This document shows, piece after piece, positions 53,178-62,275 of a stretch of 64,000 nucleotides of DNA; position 1 is the first letter of the stretch; every line of letters begins with the position of its first letter. The DNA lies in contig JAAYVF010000007.1 of assembly GCA_012517325.1 (NCBI GenBank), positions 1 through 64,000 on the forward strand, in the 5' to 3' direction. The notes beneath the pieces are model-generated. The model saw only the letters and a list, made by a program, of their open reading frames with translations, was not told the origin of the DNA and made no database searches. The position numbers and the translations under genes were made by a program. This DNA is from Myxococcales bacterium. Its GTDB lineage: Bacteria; Lernaellota; Lernaellaia; Lernaellales; Lernaellaceae.

Positions 53178-54443
53178 CTATCGCCTTTCGCGGAGGCGCG
53201 CCTCGTCGGCGCGAATCGCCTCGATCCACTCCGTCCCGGCGGGTACCCGTCCGCGCGAACAGAATTCGTTCCAGACGGCGCCCAGCGGCAGGGCCTTGCA
53301 CTCTTCCAGCCACGCCAGGCGGCCGAAGCCGTCGCCGGCCGCTTCCCGCTCGCGCAACCGTTCGGTCGGTTCTAGCAAAGCGAAGAGCAAAGCCTTGAGG
53401 GTCGCGCGCGCGCCGGTCACCCAGGCGCCGACGCGGTTGATCGACGCATCGAAAAAGTCGAGTGCCAGGTGCACGCGGTCGAGGCCGTCGGCGCGGACGA
53501 TTTCCTGCATCAGCGTCACCAACTCGTCGTTGAACAGCACCACGTGATCGCTGTCCCATTTGACGCCACGGCTGACGTGAATGAGCAGTTCCTCGCGGAA
53601 GGTCAGCAAGGCCGAGATTTTTTCGGCGACTGATTCGGTCGGGTGATAATGGCCCATGTCCAGGCACATCATCACGTCCTGATTGCGCGACCAATCCAGA
53701 TAGAATTCGTGCGAGCCGACGACGAAACTTTCCAGGCCGATGCCGAAGAGCTTGCTTTCCACGCTGTCCTTGAGCGCCGCGCGCGGGAACGTCGTCGTGT
53801 AGATTTCGTCCAGGCTCTCGCGCAGGATTTCGCGGCGCAGCCGGCGGCTGACGGTCTCGTCCTTCGAGCCGTCGGGAATCCAGAGGTTGTGACCGCACGG
53901 CGTGCCCAGTTCCTCGCCCATCCAGGCGCCGATTTCGCGGCAACGTTTGACGTGCTCGATCCAGAACCGGCGGACTTTCTGATCGCTGTGGCTCAGCGTA
54001 TAACCCGATTCGGCGAGCGGATGCGCGAACAAGGTGGCGTTGAAATCCAGCCCGAGCCCGCGTTCGCGGGCCCAATCGACCCAGCCCCGGAAGTGGTCGG
54101 GGCGAAAGCTGTCGCGCGGCACGTACTCGCCGCCGAATTCGCCGTACGTCGAATGCAGATTCACGCGATGCCGGCCGGGAATCAACGCCAGCGCCTTTTC
54201 CAGATCGTCGCGCAGCTCGCGCGGCGTGCGCGCCCGCCCCGGATAATTGCCGGTCACGGCCAGGCCGCCGCCCGACAGGGCCGCCCCGGCGAGCTCGAAA
54301 CCGCCGACGTCGTCGCCCTGCCAGCATTGCAGCGAAAGCGGAACCGTTTCGAGGGCGGCCAGCGCCGTTTCGGTATTGACGCCGCAATCGGCGTACACCT
54401 TTCGCGCCGCCGCATAGGCTTGTTCGATCTCGCGCGCGTTCAT
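53178..54443 (-). CDS. rhaA: L-rhamnose isomerase
   Basis: Converts L-rhamnose to L-rhamnulose in the cytosol. The 421-residue protein follows E. coli RhaA along its whole length: LSLQCWQGDDVGGFE (about 35-49), GNYPGRARTPREL, NLHSTYGEFGGE, LGLDFNATLFAHPL, VESKLFGIGLESF, CLDMGHYHPTE (metal ligands, about 265-275) and LALDFFDASINRVGAWV. The ATG at 54443 is set by AAAGGAG 5-10 nt upstream. Third gene of rhaDBA, 10 nt after rhaB. Confidence 0.96.
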   Translation of the reverse strand: MNAREIEQAYAAARKVYADCGVNTETALAALETVPLSLQCWQGDDVGGFELAGAALSGGGLAVTGNYPGRARTPRELRDDLEKALALIPGRHRVNLHSTYGEFGGEYVPRDSFRPDHFRGWVDWARERGLGLDFNATLFAHPLAESGYTLSHSDQKVRRFWIEHVKRCREIGAWMGEELGTPCGHNLWIPDGSKDETVSRRLRREILRESLDEIYTTTFPRAALKDSVESKLFGIGLESFVVGSHEFYLDWSRNQDVMMCLDMGHYHPTESVAEKISALLTFREELLIHVSRGVKWDSDHVVLFNDELVTLMQEIVRADGLDRVHLALDFFDASINRVGAWVTGARATLKALLFALLEPTERLREREAAGDGFGRLAWLEECKALPLGAVWNEFCSRGRVPAGTEWIEAIRADEARLRERR

Positions 54444-54453
54444 TGCTTCTCCT

Positions 54454-55944
54454 TTACGGGTGATCGCTTTCGTTCGCTCGCGACAACAGTGCGCGGAACC
54501 GCGCCAGCGCCTCTTCCCAGTCGTCTCGCCCACGCGGCTCGTAACGTTCCATCTTGCAGGACCGCTTGACCACCGAGCGCAGTTCGGCCGGCGACCCGAT
54601 CGTTCCGTCGGCCATCGCCTGCACGAGCAGGTTGCCGATCGCCGTCGCTTCCGCCGGTCCGGCGTAAACCGGTACGCCGGTGGCATCGGCCGTCAGTTGG
54701 CAAAGCAGGCGATTTTGCGAGCCGCCGCCGATCACGTGAATCCGGTTGATCGGCCGGCCGGACAATTCGCGTATCTGCTCCAACACCAGCCGATATTTGA
54801 GCGCCAGGCTCTCCAGCACCAGCCGCGCCGTCGCGCCTTTATTTTCCGGCGCCGGTTGGCCGGTGCGGCGGCAGTAAGCCGCGATCGCCGCCGGCATGTC
54901 GGGCGGAGCGAGAAATGCCGGATCGTCCGGATCGACGAACGACCCGAACGGCGGCGCGGCCGTGGCCATTTGCGCGACCGTCGCGTAATCGAGCGGCGTT
55001 TCCGGCGCCCAGGCGCGGCGGCATTCCTGCAACAGCCATAGTCCCATGATGTTTTTCAGCACGCGGAAGGTGCCGCCGATGCCGCCTTCGTTGGTGAAAT
55101 TAGCGGCTAGCGAAGCGGCCGAGATCACCGGCTCATGCGCTTCGAAGCCCATCAGCGACCAGGTGCCGGAACTCAGAAACGCCCAGTCCTCGCCTTCCGC
55201 CGGCGTCGCCGCTACCGCCGACCCGGTGTCGTGCGTCGCGACTGCCGCCAAGGGGATACGCCCCAGCCCCGTCGCCGCGGCCGTTTCCGCGTCGAGCCGT
55301 CCCACCATAGTGCCGGGCGGCACGACCGGCCGCAACAACGACCGCGACAGGCCCAGCGCCGCGAGCAGGTCCGCGTCCCAATCCATCGTCAGCGGATTGA
55401 ACAATTGCGAGGTCGTGGCGAAAGTGAACTCCGTCTGTTTTTCGCCGCCCAGCAGGTAATAAAAAAGATCGGGGATGAACAACAGATCGGTCGCCGCCGC
55501 CAGGAGCGGCGAACGGTCGCGCACCATGGCTTCGAGCTGAAACAGCGTGTTGATCGGTAGGAGTTGAATGCCGGTGCGGTGGTAGACCGCCGCGCGCGGC
55601 ATCTTGCGGAAAAACGAGTCCATCGCGCCGTCGGTGCGGCGATCGCGGTAGGCGTACGGCAGGCCGAGAATTTCCTCGCCGGCCAGCAGCGCGAAATCCA
55701 CGCCCCACGTGTCGATGCCGATGCTGCGCAACTCGGCGTTATCTCGTTGGGCCGCAGCGCGCAGACCGTCCCGCAAATGCGCGAGCAAGCCCGGCACGTT
55801 CCAATGGCGATGGCCGCGCAGCGCGATCATGCCGTCGGGAAAACGATGCAGTTCCTCGATCGCCAGCCGGCCGTCGGCCAGGCGGCCGAGAATCGCGCGA
55901 CCGCTTTCCGCGCCCAAATCGAAGGCCAGGTAAGACGTCGTCAT
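54454..55944 (-). CDS. rhaB: Rhamnulokinase
   Basis: Phosphorylates L-rhamnulose with ATP to L-rhamnulose-1-phosphate. The 496-residue protein is an FGGY-type kinase: AFDLGAESGRAILGRL at the N-terminus, IGIDTWGVDFALL (about 75), HDTGSAVAATPA and LSSGTWSLMGFE (about 250-272), and IHVIGGGSQNRLLCQLTAD (about 415-433, ATP-site loop). The GTWSLMG segment is characteristic of rhamnulokinases among FGGY enzymes. It starts 5 nt after the rhaD stop. Confidence 0.95.
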   Translation of the reverse strand: MTTSYLAFDLGAESGRAILGRLADGRLAIEELHRFPDGMIALRGHRHWNVPGLLAHLRDGLRAAAQRDNAELRSIGIDTWGVDFALLAGEEILGLPYAYRDRRTDGAMDSFFRKMPRAAVYHRTGIQLLPINTLFQLEAMVRDRSPLLAAATDLLFIPDLFYYLLGGEKQTEFTFATTSQLFNPLTMDWDADLLAALGLSRSLLRPVVPPGTMVGRLDAETAAATGLGRIPLAAVATHDTGSAVAATPAEGEDWAFLSSGTWSLMGFEAHEPVISAASLAANFTNEGGIGGTFRVLKNIMGLWLLQECRRAWAPETPLDYATVAQMATAAPPFGSFVDPDDPAFLAPPDMPAAIAAYCRRTGQPAPENKGATARLVLESLALKYRLVLEQIRELSGRPINRIHVIGGGSQNRLLCQLTADATGVPVYAGPAEATAIGNLLVQAMADGTIGSPAELRSVVKRSCKMERYEPRGRDDWEEALARFRALLSRANESDHP

Positions 55945-55949
55945 GGCCC

Positions 55950-56783
55950 CTATTCCGGCAAGTGGAAAGTTTGGACGAGTTCCGCCAACTGCGTCTCGTT
56001 CAAGCCCGTCGGCTTATGGCCGGCCGACCGGCAAAGCAAGATCAGGCGCGCGGCTTTGTTGAGGGTGTCGATCAGGTCGAAGGCCTCGCCGACGGTTTCG
56101 CCGATCGCCACGCAGCCGTGCCATTGCCACAGGGCTACCGAAAAGCCTTGCCGAAATACCTCGACGGTCCGTTCGGCCAGCGCTTCGGTGCCCGGCACTG
56201 TATACGGCGCCAGGCCCAGGCCGCGCGGCAGGGTCACCTTGACCTCGGGGTGGATGCTCCATAAGGCGCGGTTGATGGCATCGCCGTTACGATAGCGCGG
56301 CAGATGCGTAAGGACGATCAATTCCGTTGGATGGGTATGTAACACCACGGTCTGGCGCGCCCGCGATTGCCGGAGGAATTCATGGATACGCAAATGCGCC
56401 GGGAACTCGGACGTGGGCCGAAAAGCGGGATCGCCGGAACCGGCGCCGAGCAATTCATAGCCGCAACCGTCCGCGTCCATCCGCAATACGCCCGTGTGCG
56501 CGGCGGCGTTTTTAGCCAGATCGCGGTAACGGCGACCCGTACCGGTAACCAGGAAGCTCCGCCCGGCCAGATCCGGATAGGTGTACTCGGTCGCGACCCG
56601 GACGCCGCCGCCGACAACCAGTTCCCGTTCGGTGAAAAGGTCGGTCACTTCGATCGACAAATTGCCGGCATTTCGTTCCGCCCAGCCTTTTTCCCATAAA
56701 TACCCTGAGATTTCGGTGATTTCAGCCAACAGCGGCGACAATTTCGAAAAAGCGGAAAGTAGCTCGTTCACCTGATCCCCCAT
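55950..56783 (-). CDS. rhaD: Rhamnulose-1-phosphate aldolase
   Basis: Splits L-rhamnulose-1-phosphate into dihydroxyacetone phosphate and L-lactaldehyde. It is a 277-residue class II aldolase. Residues expected from the family are present: GNLSI (substrate loop, about 40), TGTGRR, the catalytic Glu in TSEFPAHLRIHEF (about 124), Zn ligands in HTHPTE (about 149-151) and the third His in WQWHGCVAIGE (about 220). First gene of rhaDBA, with a near-consensus promoter about 40-65 nt upstream of the ATG. Confidence 0.93.
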   Translation of the reverse strand: MGDQVNELLSAFSKLSPLLAEITEISGYLWEKGWAERNAGNLSIEVTDLFTERELVVGGGVRVATEYTYPDLAGRSFLVTGTGRRYRDLAKNAAAHTGVLRMDADGCGYELLGAGSGDPAFRPTSEFPAHLRIHEFLRQSRARQTVVLHTHPTELIVLTHLPRYRNGDAINRALWSIHPEVKVTLPRGLGLAPYTVPGTEALAERTVEVFRQGFSVALWQWHGCVAIGETVGEAFDLIDTLNKAARLILLCRSAGHKPTGLNETQLAELVQTFHLPE

Positions 56784-56819
56784 TCACAGTGGTGCGAAAT
56801 TTTTGTTTTGCGGACGCTG

Positions 56820-56848
56820 ATTGTACCCGCCCCCTCTCGGCCTGCCAA
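56820..56848 (-). promoter_or_regulatory. Strong sigma-70 promoter of rhaDBA
   Basis: Minus-strand TTGGCA (56848-56843, 5/6), a 17-bp spacer and TACAAT (56825-56820, 5/6). Transcription would start near 56813, giving a 30-nt leader. Confidence 0.65.
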
Positions 56849-56849
56849 C

Positions 56850-56879
56850 CGCCGACGACCGAATGAACATTTGTCGGCG
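56850..56879. promoter_or_regulatory. Inverted repeat between divergent promoters, candidate operator
   Basis: CGCCGAC (56850-56856) and GTCGGCG (56873-56879) are perfect inverted arms around 16 bases. The repeat abuts the rhaDBA -35 box and lies 16 bases before the -35 box of the divergent lipoprotein gene, where a regulator could act on both. No regulator gene is in the window. Confidence 0.45.
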
Positions 56880-56894
56880 TCACCGAAATATCCA

Positions 56895-56924
56895 TTGAAA
56901 AGCGGTCCTTTTGGATGGTATTAT
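56895..56924 (+). promoter_or_regulatory. Sigma-70-like promoter of the beta-propeller lipoprotein
   Basis: TTGAAA (56895-56900, 5/6), an 18-bp spacer and TATTAT (56919-56924, 5/6), 47 nt before the start codon. Confidence 0.5.
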
Positions 56925-56971
56925 CTTGGCCGGGTTGGGCCGATCTTTGTGAGGAGAAGGGAGGATGACCG

Positions 56972-59146
56972 ATGAGAGATTATTCCACCCTTGCTCTGAT
57001 CATACTCGCTTTACTGCTGATGCCCTTGTTTACCTTCGGTTGCGATTGCTGCGGCGACGACTGCGACGAGTGCAAATCCTGCCCTGCCGATGACGACGCT
57101 TCGCCGGACGACGACACTTCGCCCGACGACGACGCCTCGCCGGACGATGATGACGACAGCGGCGACGATGACAACGACGACGACAGCGGCGACGACGATG
57201 ACGATAACGACGATGACAACGACGACAATGACGACGATCTCGCCTCCAGTTATGACTATCTCGCCGGAGGCACCTTCTCCGGTGCGGCTGTCGTAATGAA
57301 CAACGCCGGACTGGCGAGCGTCATCAGCAGCAAGTCGCGTTATCTGCTGGCCTATCGCGAGAGCGCCACCGCCGATTACAACACCGTCATCGCGGCGTTC
57401 GGCATCTACGCCAATCCGTCGGCCGCCGTCGGTCCGGACGGATCCCTGCACCTGGCCTTTTACGATTGGTACGCGCAGACCCTCTGGTACGCCACCAACC
57501 ACGGCGGCAGCTGGCATAGCGCGGCGGTGGACGAGGACGGCGACGTCGGCCATTACAGCGCGATCGCCGTGGACGGCGACGGCGTCGTGCACATCGCCTA
57601 CACCGAGGAATCCTCGCGGACGCCGATCGGCCTGCGCTACGCCAACAACGCCGCCCGCGCCTGGTCGACCGAATCGGTGACCACCGGCAACGGCATCGGC
57701 GCCTTCCCTTCCCTCGCCGTGGACGGCGACGGGGTGCCGTACATCACCTTCAACACCGGCGGCGCGGTCCGGTTGGCCGTGCGCACGGCCAAGGGCTGGT
57801 CGATCGACGATCTGTCCGACAGCGTCTCGATCGGGCGCGCCAGCGGCGTGGCGATCGACGGCAGCGGCGTTTGCCACGTGATCTATCACGCCACCGACGC
57901 GTCATCGAATTTGCGCCACGCGTACGGCGAGGCCAAGGCGCTGACGAGCGAATTGATCCCCGGCGCGACTGGCGTCGGCGACACCCTCGCCATGACCGTG
58001 GACGACGACGACGTGGTGCATTTCGTCTATTACAACTCGTCCCTCGGCGCGCGCTACGGCAACAACGCCGCCAAGGATTGGCAGATCGCGACGATCGGCA
58101 GCGCCTATCCCGTGTATATCGCGGCCCGGTCGGTCGACAACGTCGCCATTTCCATCGCCCGCCTCGGCGTTTACCGCCAGACCGGCTGCGGCTGGCAGCA
58201 GCTTTATCTCGATAACGGTTTCGTAGCCCAGGACACGGCGCTGGATCGCGACGCGGCCGGCCACTTGCAACTGGCCTACATCGACGACGCCCAAACCATC
58301 TGGCACATGACCGACGCCGGCGGGGAATGGACCCGCGATCAGGTGACCGGGGTGATCGGCAATACGGCGCTGAACATCGATCTGAAAACCGACGGCAACA
58401 ACCACGCGCACATCTGTTACTACAACGGCGTCGCCTTCCAACTGGAATACGCGACCAACGCGACCGGCTCCTGGGTCAGCGAAGTGGTCGACGAGGGCGA
58501 TCTGTCGGGCCGCCACTGCGCCATGTTCATTTCGAACGACAACGTCGTCCACCTCAGCTATTCCGATGAGACCAACGGCACCCTGATGTACGCCAATAAC
58601 GCCGGCGGCGGCTGGACCTCCACCAGCGTCGACGACGAGGGTTACGTCGGCACGTGGTCGGATATCGTGGTCAAGGCCAACGGCGAAATCGCCATCGCCT
58701 ACGTCGACTTGACCGACAACGACATCAACCTGGCCCGCGGCGACGGCACCGACTGGACGATCGCCACCGTCGATCCGGAGGGCGGCGACAACGTTTCGCT
58801 CGCGGTGGACGACAGCGGTCACTACCAGTTGGCCTACATCGGCGCCGGCTTGCGGCACGCGCAACAAATCGACGACCAGTGGGTGCTATCGACGATCGAC
58901 GCGGTAGCCCAGGACGAGGAAACCGGGATCGTCGCCGGCGACCCGGACCACGTGATGATCGCGTATCAAAGCATCGGCACGGATTTGAGCATCGCCTGGC
59001 GGCTGGCGACCGCCTGGCACCTGACCGTCGTGGACCAGCTCGGCTCGATGGGCGACCATCTGTCGATCACGGCCGGCGGCGCCGATCAGGCCTACGTCAG
59101 TTACCTGGGCCAGGAAGCGATCTGGCTGGCCACGGTGGGGTTTTAG
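56972..59146 (+). CDS. Asp/Asn-linker lipoprotein with beta-propeller-like repeats, function unknown
   Basis: A 724-residue predicted lipoprotein. The lipobox is LFTFGC (lipid Cys24, the same position as in two other linker lipoproteins). It is followed by a cysteine cluster (CDCCGDDCDECKSC) and about 50 residues of Asp/Asn with ASP and TSP spacers. The mature domain (about 95-724) consists of about ten or more repeats of roughly 50-60 residues of the pattern AVDGDGVVHIAYTEES, LRYANN and a Trp-containing strand, suggesting a beta-propeller. Asp follows the lipid Cys; in enterobacteria this retains lipoproteins in the inner membrane, but the rule may not apply here. RBS AGGGAGGA. Confidence 0.82.
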   Translation: MRDYSTLALIILALLLMPLFTFGCDCCGDDCDECKSCPADDDASPDDDTSPDDDASPDDDDDSGDDDNDDDSGDDDDDNDDDNDDNDDDLASSYDYLAGGTFSGAAVVMNNAGLASVISSKSRYLLAYRESATADYNTVIAAFGIYANPSAAVGPDGSLHLAFYDWYAQTLWYATNHGGSWHSAAVDEDGDVGHYSAIAVDGDGVVHIAYTEESSRTPIGLRYANNAARAWSTESVTTGNGIGAFPSLAVDGDGVPYITFNTGGAVRLAVRTAKGWSIDDLSDSVSIGRASGVAIDGSGVCHVIYHATDASSNLRHAYGEAKALTSELIPGATGVGDTLAMTVDDDDVVHFVYYNSSLGARYGNNAAKDWQIATIGSAYPVYIAARSVDNVAISIARLGVYRQTGCGWQQLYLDNGFVAQDTALDRDAAGHLQLAYIDDAQTIWHMTDAGGEWTRDQVTGVIGNTALNIDLKTDGNNHAHICYYNGVAFQLEYATNATGSWVSEVVDEGDLSGRHCAMFISNDNVVHLSYSDETNGTLMYANNAGGGWTSTSVDDEGYVGTWSDIVVKANGEIAIAYVDLTDNDINLARGDGTDWTIATVDPEGGDNVSLAVDDSGHYQLAYIGAGLRHAQQIDDQWVLSTIDAVAQDEETGIVAGDPDHVMIAYQSIGTDLSIAWRLATAWHLTVVDQLGSMGDHLSITAGGADQAYVSYLGQEAIWLATVGF
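57089..57238 (+). repeat. Asp/Asn codon repeat (linker copy 4)
   Basis: A GAY/AAY tract encoding about 50 acidic residues, beginning with a regular DDDASP/DDDTSP unit repeated four times and passing into Asp/Asn-only sequence. Confidence 0.9.
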
Positions 59147-59152
59147 CCGCCC

Positions 59153-59923
59153 CTACTTGGCCGAGTAATTGTAAAGCACGGTTTTCGTGCGGCTGATGCC
59201 TTCCAGGCCGTCGAAGCGCACGCAGTGGTGCGGCGCTTCCTTGGCCATGTAAATGTACAATTTGGTCGGCAGCATCCCGACCAGGCCGGTCGGCTTGAGT
59301 TCGAGTTTGTAAACAGCGATCGTGCCTTGCGGGGTCGCCAGGTTTTCCTCGCCGCGGTGAATGATTTCGCCTTTCAGCACGGTGCCGTCGCCGTTGACGA
59401 CCTCGCCCTTCATCGACGTGCCGGCCCCCTTTTCGAACGGGAAACCGCGCAACACCAGGTAGAGGGCGTCGCCCGGGATCGCCGCGTCGCCGAAGGACAA
59501 CGTCTTGCTTTCCTTCTTGCCGGTCGCGCGGTCCGCGTATTTGTAGTAAGCCTTGTGAGCCGCCCAATCGTACTTCAATTCCCAATCCATCTGTTCGGCG
59601 CCGGTGGAGGATTTCTTCCAGTACAACGTGCGGTAACCGGTGGGCACCTCCTCCAGTTTGGCGTCCTCGGTCCAGTCGATGCGGTCGGCGCCCTTCTTGC
59701 CGTTATCGCCCTTGAGTTGATAAACCAGGACGTTCTTGCCGCCCTCGGTCGTTTTCGTATAGGTCCACGACATGTTGTAGAGCAACTCGTCGTTCTTCAT
59801 CAGCAGGTCCTTGTAGACGCCCGATTCCTGCGCGAAGACCTGCGGTCGCGCCATCTGCGCGCGCGCGTTCGAGGAAAACAGCAGCGAAACCGCAACGAAC
59901 GACAACAAGACCAACAGTTTCAT
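59153..59923 (-). CDS. Exported DUF3108-like protein
   Basis: A 256-residue protein with a signal peptide (LLVLLSFVAVSLLFSSNARA) and a beta-rich mature domain resembling DUF3108: NDELLYNMSWTYTKT at the start, ALYLVLRGFPFEKG in the middle and TKLYIYMAKEAPHHCVRFDG near the end. The family is periplasmic and of unknown function. The ATG at 59923 has AAGGGG about 10 nt upstream; the frame extends further upstream without signal character. Convergent with the propeller lipoprotein, 6 nt apart. Confidence 0.75.
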   Translation of the reverse strand: MKLLVLLSFVAVSLLFSSNARAQMARPQVFAQESGVYKDLLMKNDELLYNMSWTYTKTTEGGKNVLVYQLKGDNGKKGADRIDWTEDAKLEEVPTGYRTLYWKKSSTGAEQMDWELKYDWAAHKAYYKYADRATGKKESKTLSFGDAAIPGDALYLVLRGFPFEKGAGTSMKGEVVNGDGTVLKGEIIHRGEENLATPQGTIAVYKLELKPTGLVGMLPTKLYIYMAKEAPHHCVRFDGLEGISRTKTVLYNYSAK

Positions 59924-60064
59924 GAAAAGCCCCTTTTTCGGAAGGACAAACGGTGCCGGCATCGGTCTTCCCTCGTTGGTAAATGGAATCGACAAGCGGT
60001 GAACGGGCTTATCCTAGCAAAGGTCGGCGGCGGAGGAAAATCGCCCCCGGATTTGAACGCCGGA

Positions 60065-62089
60065 TCAATAATCCAATTGATATACGTATCCGTGATGCCC
60101 GACGGCCACGACCATCAGGATGAAAACCGCCGTCACCGCCAGCCAGCCGATGGTTTTAAGCGCGAAGGTTCTCTTTTCAGCAGGCAGCGCCTGCGCCAGC
60201 AAAACCAATCCCAGCGGCAGAATCACCAAGGCACGGAACGCATTGCGGGCGTGGGTTGCCGGCGAGAGTTCACCCCAGTAAACCAGATCGATCAGGGGCA
60301 ACAGACAAAACAACGCGGTCAGCGGCGTGCTGCCCTCGGCGAGCATCCGGCCGATGAACCACGCGCCGGCGATCGCCAGCCAGGGCACCAACGGGATGCG
60401 GTACCAACCGAAGGAACGGTCCGAACTGATGGTCAGCGCCATGAAGAGCAAATAGATCACGACGGGCCAGATCAGCAGGTTGGCCTTGCCGGCGGGCTGT
60501 TCCGTGGCCCGGTCCCGCTCCATCCAGAAAAGGCCGAACGAGAACCAAAGCCAGAGAAACGTCAGGGAAAGGTATTTTTTCGAGGCGACGGCGATCTGGG
60601 TCAACAGCGACCACATGCCGCGGGTGCTGATCGAAAGGCCTTTTTCGACCGCATCCATCTGCCGGGCCTGTTGCGCTTGAAATACCGCCCAGAAGGTGTG
60701 CCAGTCGTAATAGGCCCCGTAAAGAAAATAGAGGCTTAAAAACGCCAGCCCGCCCCCAACAACCCACAGCGCTTCCCGCCAGCGCCGTTCGGCCATGAAA
60801 ACCGCGGCGGTGCCGCCGACGATCGCCAGGCCGGTGACCTTGAACAGGCAGCTCATTCCGGCGAACACCACGGCCGCAGCCAAGGCTTTTTTACGACCGT
60901 TGTCGAGGTAGCGCGCCGCCGCCAGTAGACTGGCCAGCGAAAAGGCGATGAGAAAATTCTCTTCCTTGAAGAGCCGGCCGGAATACACCGCCACCGGATA
61001 CAGCGCGTAAAACAGCACCGCCGTCAACGCCAGGGCACGGCGGCCCAAAATCCGTCGCGCCAGGAAATAGAGCAGGACGGCGTTCAGGACGAACATCCCG
61101 ATCGGCAGCCAGCGTGTTTTGTCGTTGAAGAAGCTTTGGTAGCGATCCTGGTAGCGCACTCCCAACAGCCGCAACCAGATTCCGCCGAGCAGCGACAGGC
61201 CCGGCGGATGGTCGAAAAACGGCTCAACGATCGTGAACGGTTCGCCGAAAATCCGGCGCGGCTCCTTCGACTGATAAACGTAAAACTGCGACCACGAGCT
61301 CGGGACGCCGCGATAAACGAGGTTGATCCCGTTCAGGGCGTAATTGTACTCGTCGGCCGTTTCATTCGGGTACGGCAGGCGATCGTATCGATATAGACGC
61401 GCCGCCAGCCCGGCCAGAATGATCAGCGTCAACAACAGGGCGACGCGCCGCGCCGATAGAAAACCCAGCAATGCTTCGGTGACGGCCGGCCGATACCGAG
61501 CCAGCAGCACGATTTCCACGCCGAGGAAAAGAATGAACAGACCCGCGCCGAGCCAACCACCGCCCGGCAACGCCCGACGACGGTAAAAATCGGCCCAGGT
61601 GATCGGCCGGAAGTCGGCACCACTTTTCCATTCCAATTTCGGTCCGGCCTGCCCCTGGAAGGACGCGCGGAAGCGATGCCAGCCCGCTGATAACTGCAGC
61701 GCGGCGCGTTGCGACGGATCGGTCAGGGAAATCGGTTGCGAATCGACGGTCACCGTCAACTTGCCCGGATTGGCGTTCTGGAATACATAAGCGCCGTTCG
61801 CCGGGATCTTGAGCCAGCCGCGCCAGGCAACCTCCAGGCTCGACAACGCCTGATTGGATCCGAAGCGGGCTTCATTCCAGTGATAGATCACCGGCGCTTG
61901 AAAGAGCAGCCGATGAGCAAAGTACAAATCGCTATCGGTCGTTCGGGTCGCTCGAACGGCCTGACCTTTCACCAGCACACGGTAATCGGCCCGCAGGCCG
62001 TGACGAGGAAAAGAGACGAGGATCGCCACCGTGGGAAGCGCCAGGCATCCCAGCAAAATCAGCAACGGGAAAAAAGTCGATTTTTTCAT
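60065..62089 (-). CDS. GT39/ArnT-like membrane glycosyltransferase with an N-terminal PA14-like domain
   Basis: A 674-residue protein. The first membrane helix (about 8-28) is followed by an extracytoplasmic beta domain of about 150 residues with PA14-like features: SLEVAWRGWLKIPANGAYVF, VTVDSQPISL and LQLSAGWHRFRASFQG. From about 180 come ten or more membrane helices. The catalytic acidic pair of GT39/GT-C enzymes is likely NETADEYNYALNG (about 250), with VEPFFDHPPGLSLLGGI after it. It should transfer a sugar from a polyprenyl-phosphate donor in the periplasm. A carbohydrate-binding-type PA14 insert before the catalytic core is uncommon. No ribosome site is visible before the ATG. Confidence 0.83.
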   Translation of the reverse strand: MKKSTFFPLLILLGCLALPTVAILVSFPRHGLRADYRVLVKGQAVRATRTTDSDLYFAHRLLFQAPVIYHWNEARFGSNQALSSLEVAWRGWLKIPANGAYVFQNANPGKLTVTVDSQPISLTDPSQRAALQLSAGWHRFRASFQGQAGPKLEWKSGADFRPITWADFYRRRALPGGGWLGAGLFILFLGVEIVLLARYRPAVTEALLGFLSARRVALLLTLIILAGLAARLYRYDRLPYPNETADEYNYALNGINLVYRGVPSSWSQFYVYQSKEPRRIFGEPFTIVEPFFDHPPGLSLLGGIWLRLLGVRYQDRYQSFFNDKTRWLPIGMFVLNAVLLYFLARRILGRRALALTAVLFYALYPVAVYSGRLFKEENFLIAFSLASLLAAARYLDNGRKKALAAAVVFAGMSCLFKVTGLAIVGGTAAVFMAERRWREALWVVGGGLAFLSLYFLYGAYYDWHTFWAVFQAQQARQMDAVEKGLSISTRGMWSLLTQIAVASKKYLSLTFLWLWFSFGLFWMERDRATEQPAGKANLLIWPVVIYLLFMALTISSDRSFGWYRIPLVPWLAIAGAWFIGRMLAEGSTPLTALFCLLPLIDLVYWGELSPATHARNAFRALVILPLGLVLLAQALPAEKRTFALKTIGWLAVTAVFILMVVAVGHHGYVYQLDY

Positions 62090-62275
62090 AAATATTTCAA
62101 GATTGATCGTCTGGCGGTTTCATACCGGTCCGGCCGGCGGGTGTCAAGTGATCGCCCGTCGATTTTTCACCATTCAATTGCCTTTTCAGGGGTGATGATT
62201 AAATTTTTATCAGAGCCTTCTGGGATATGAGTGTATCGGATTGTGCGGCTTATATCACCGACCAAGGGGGCGATC

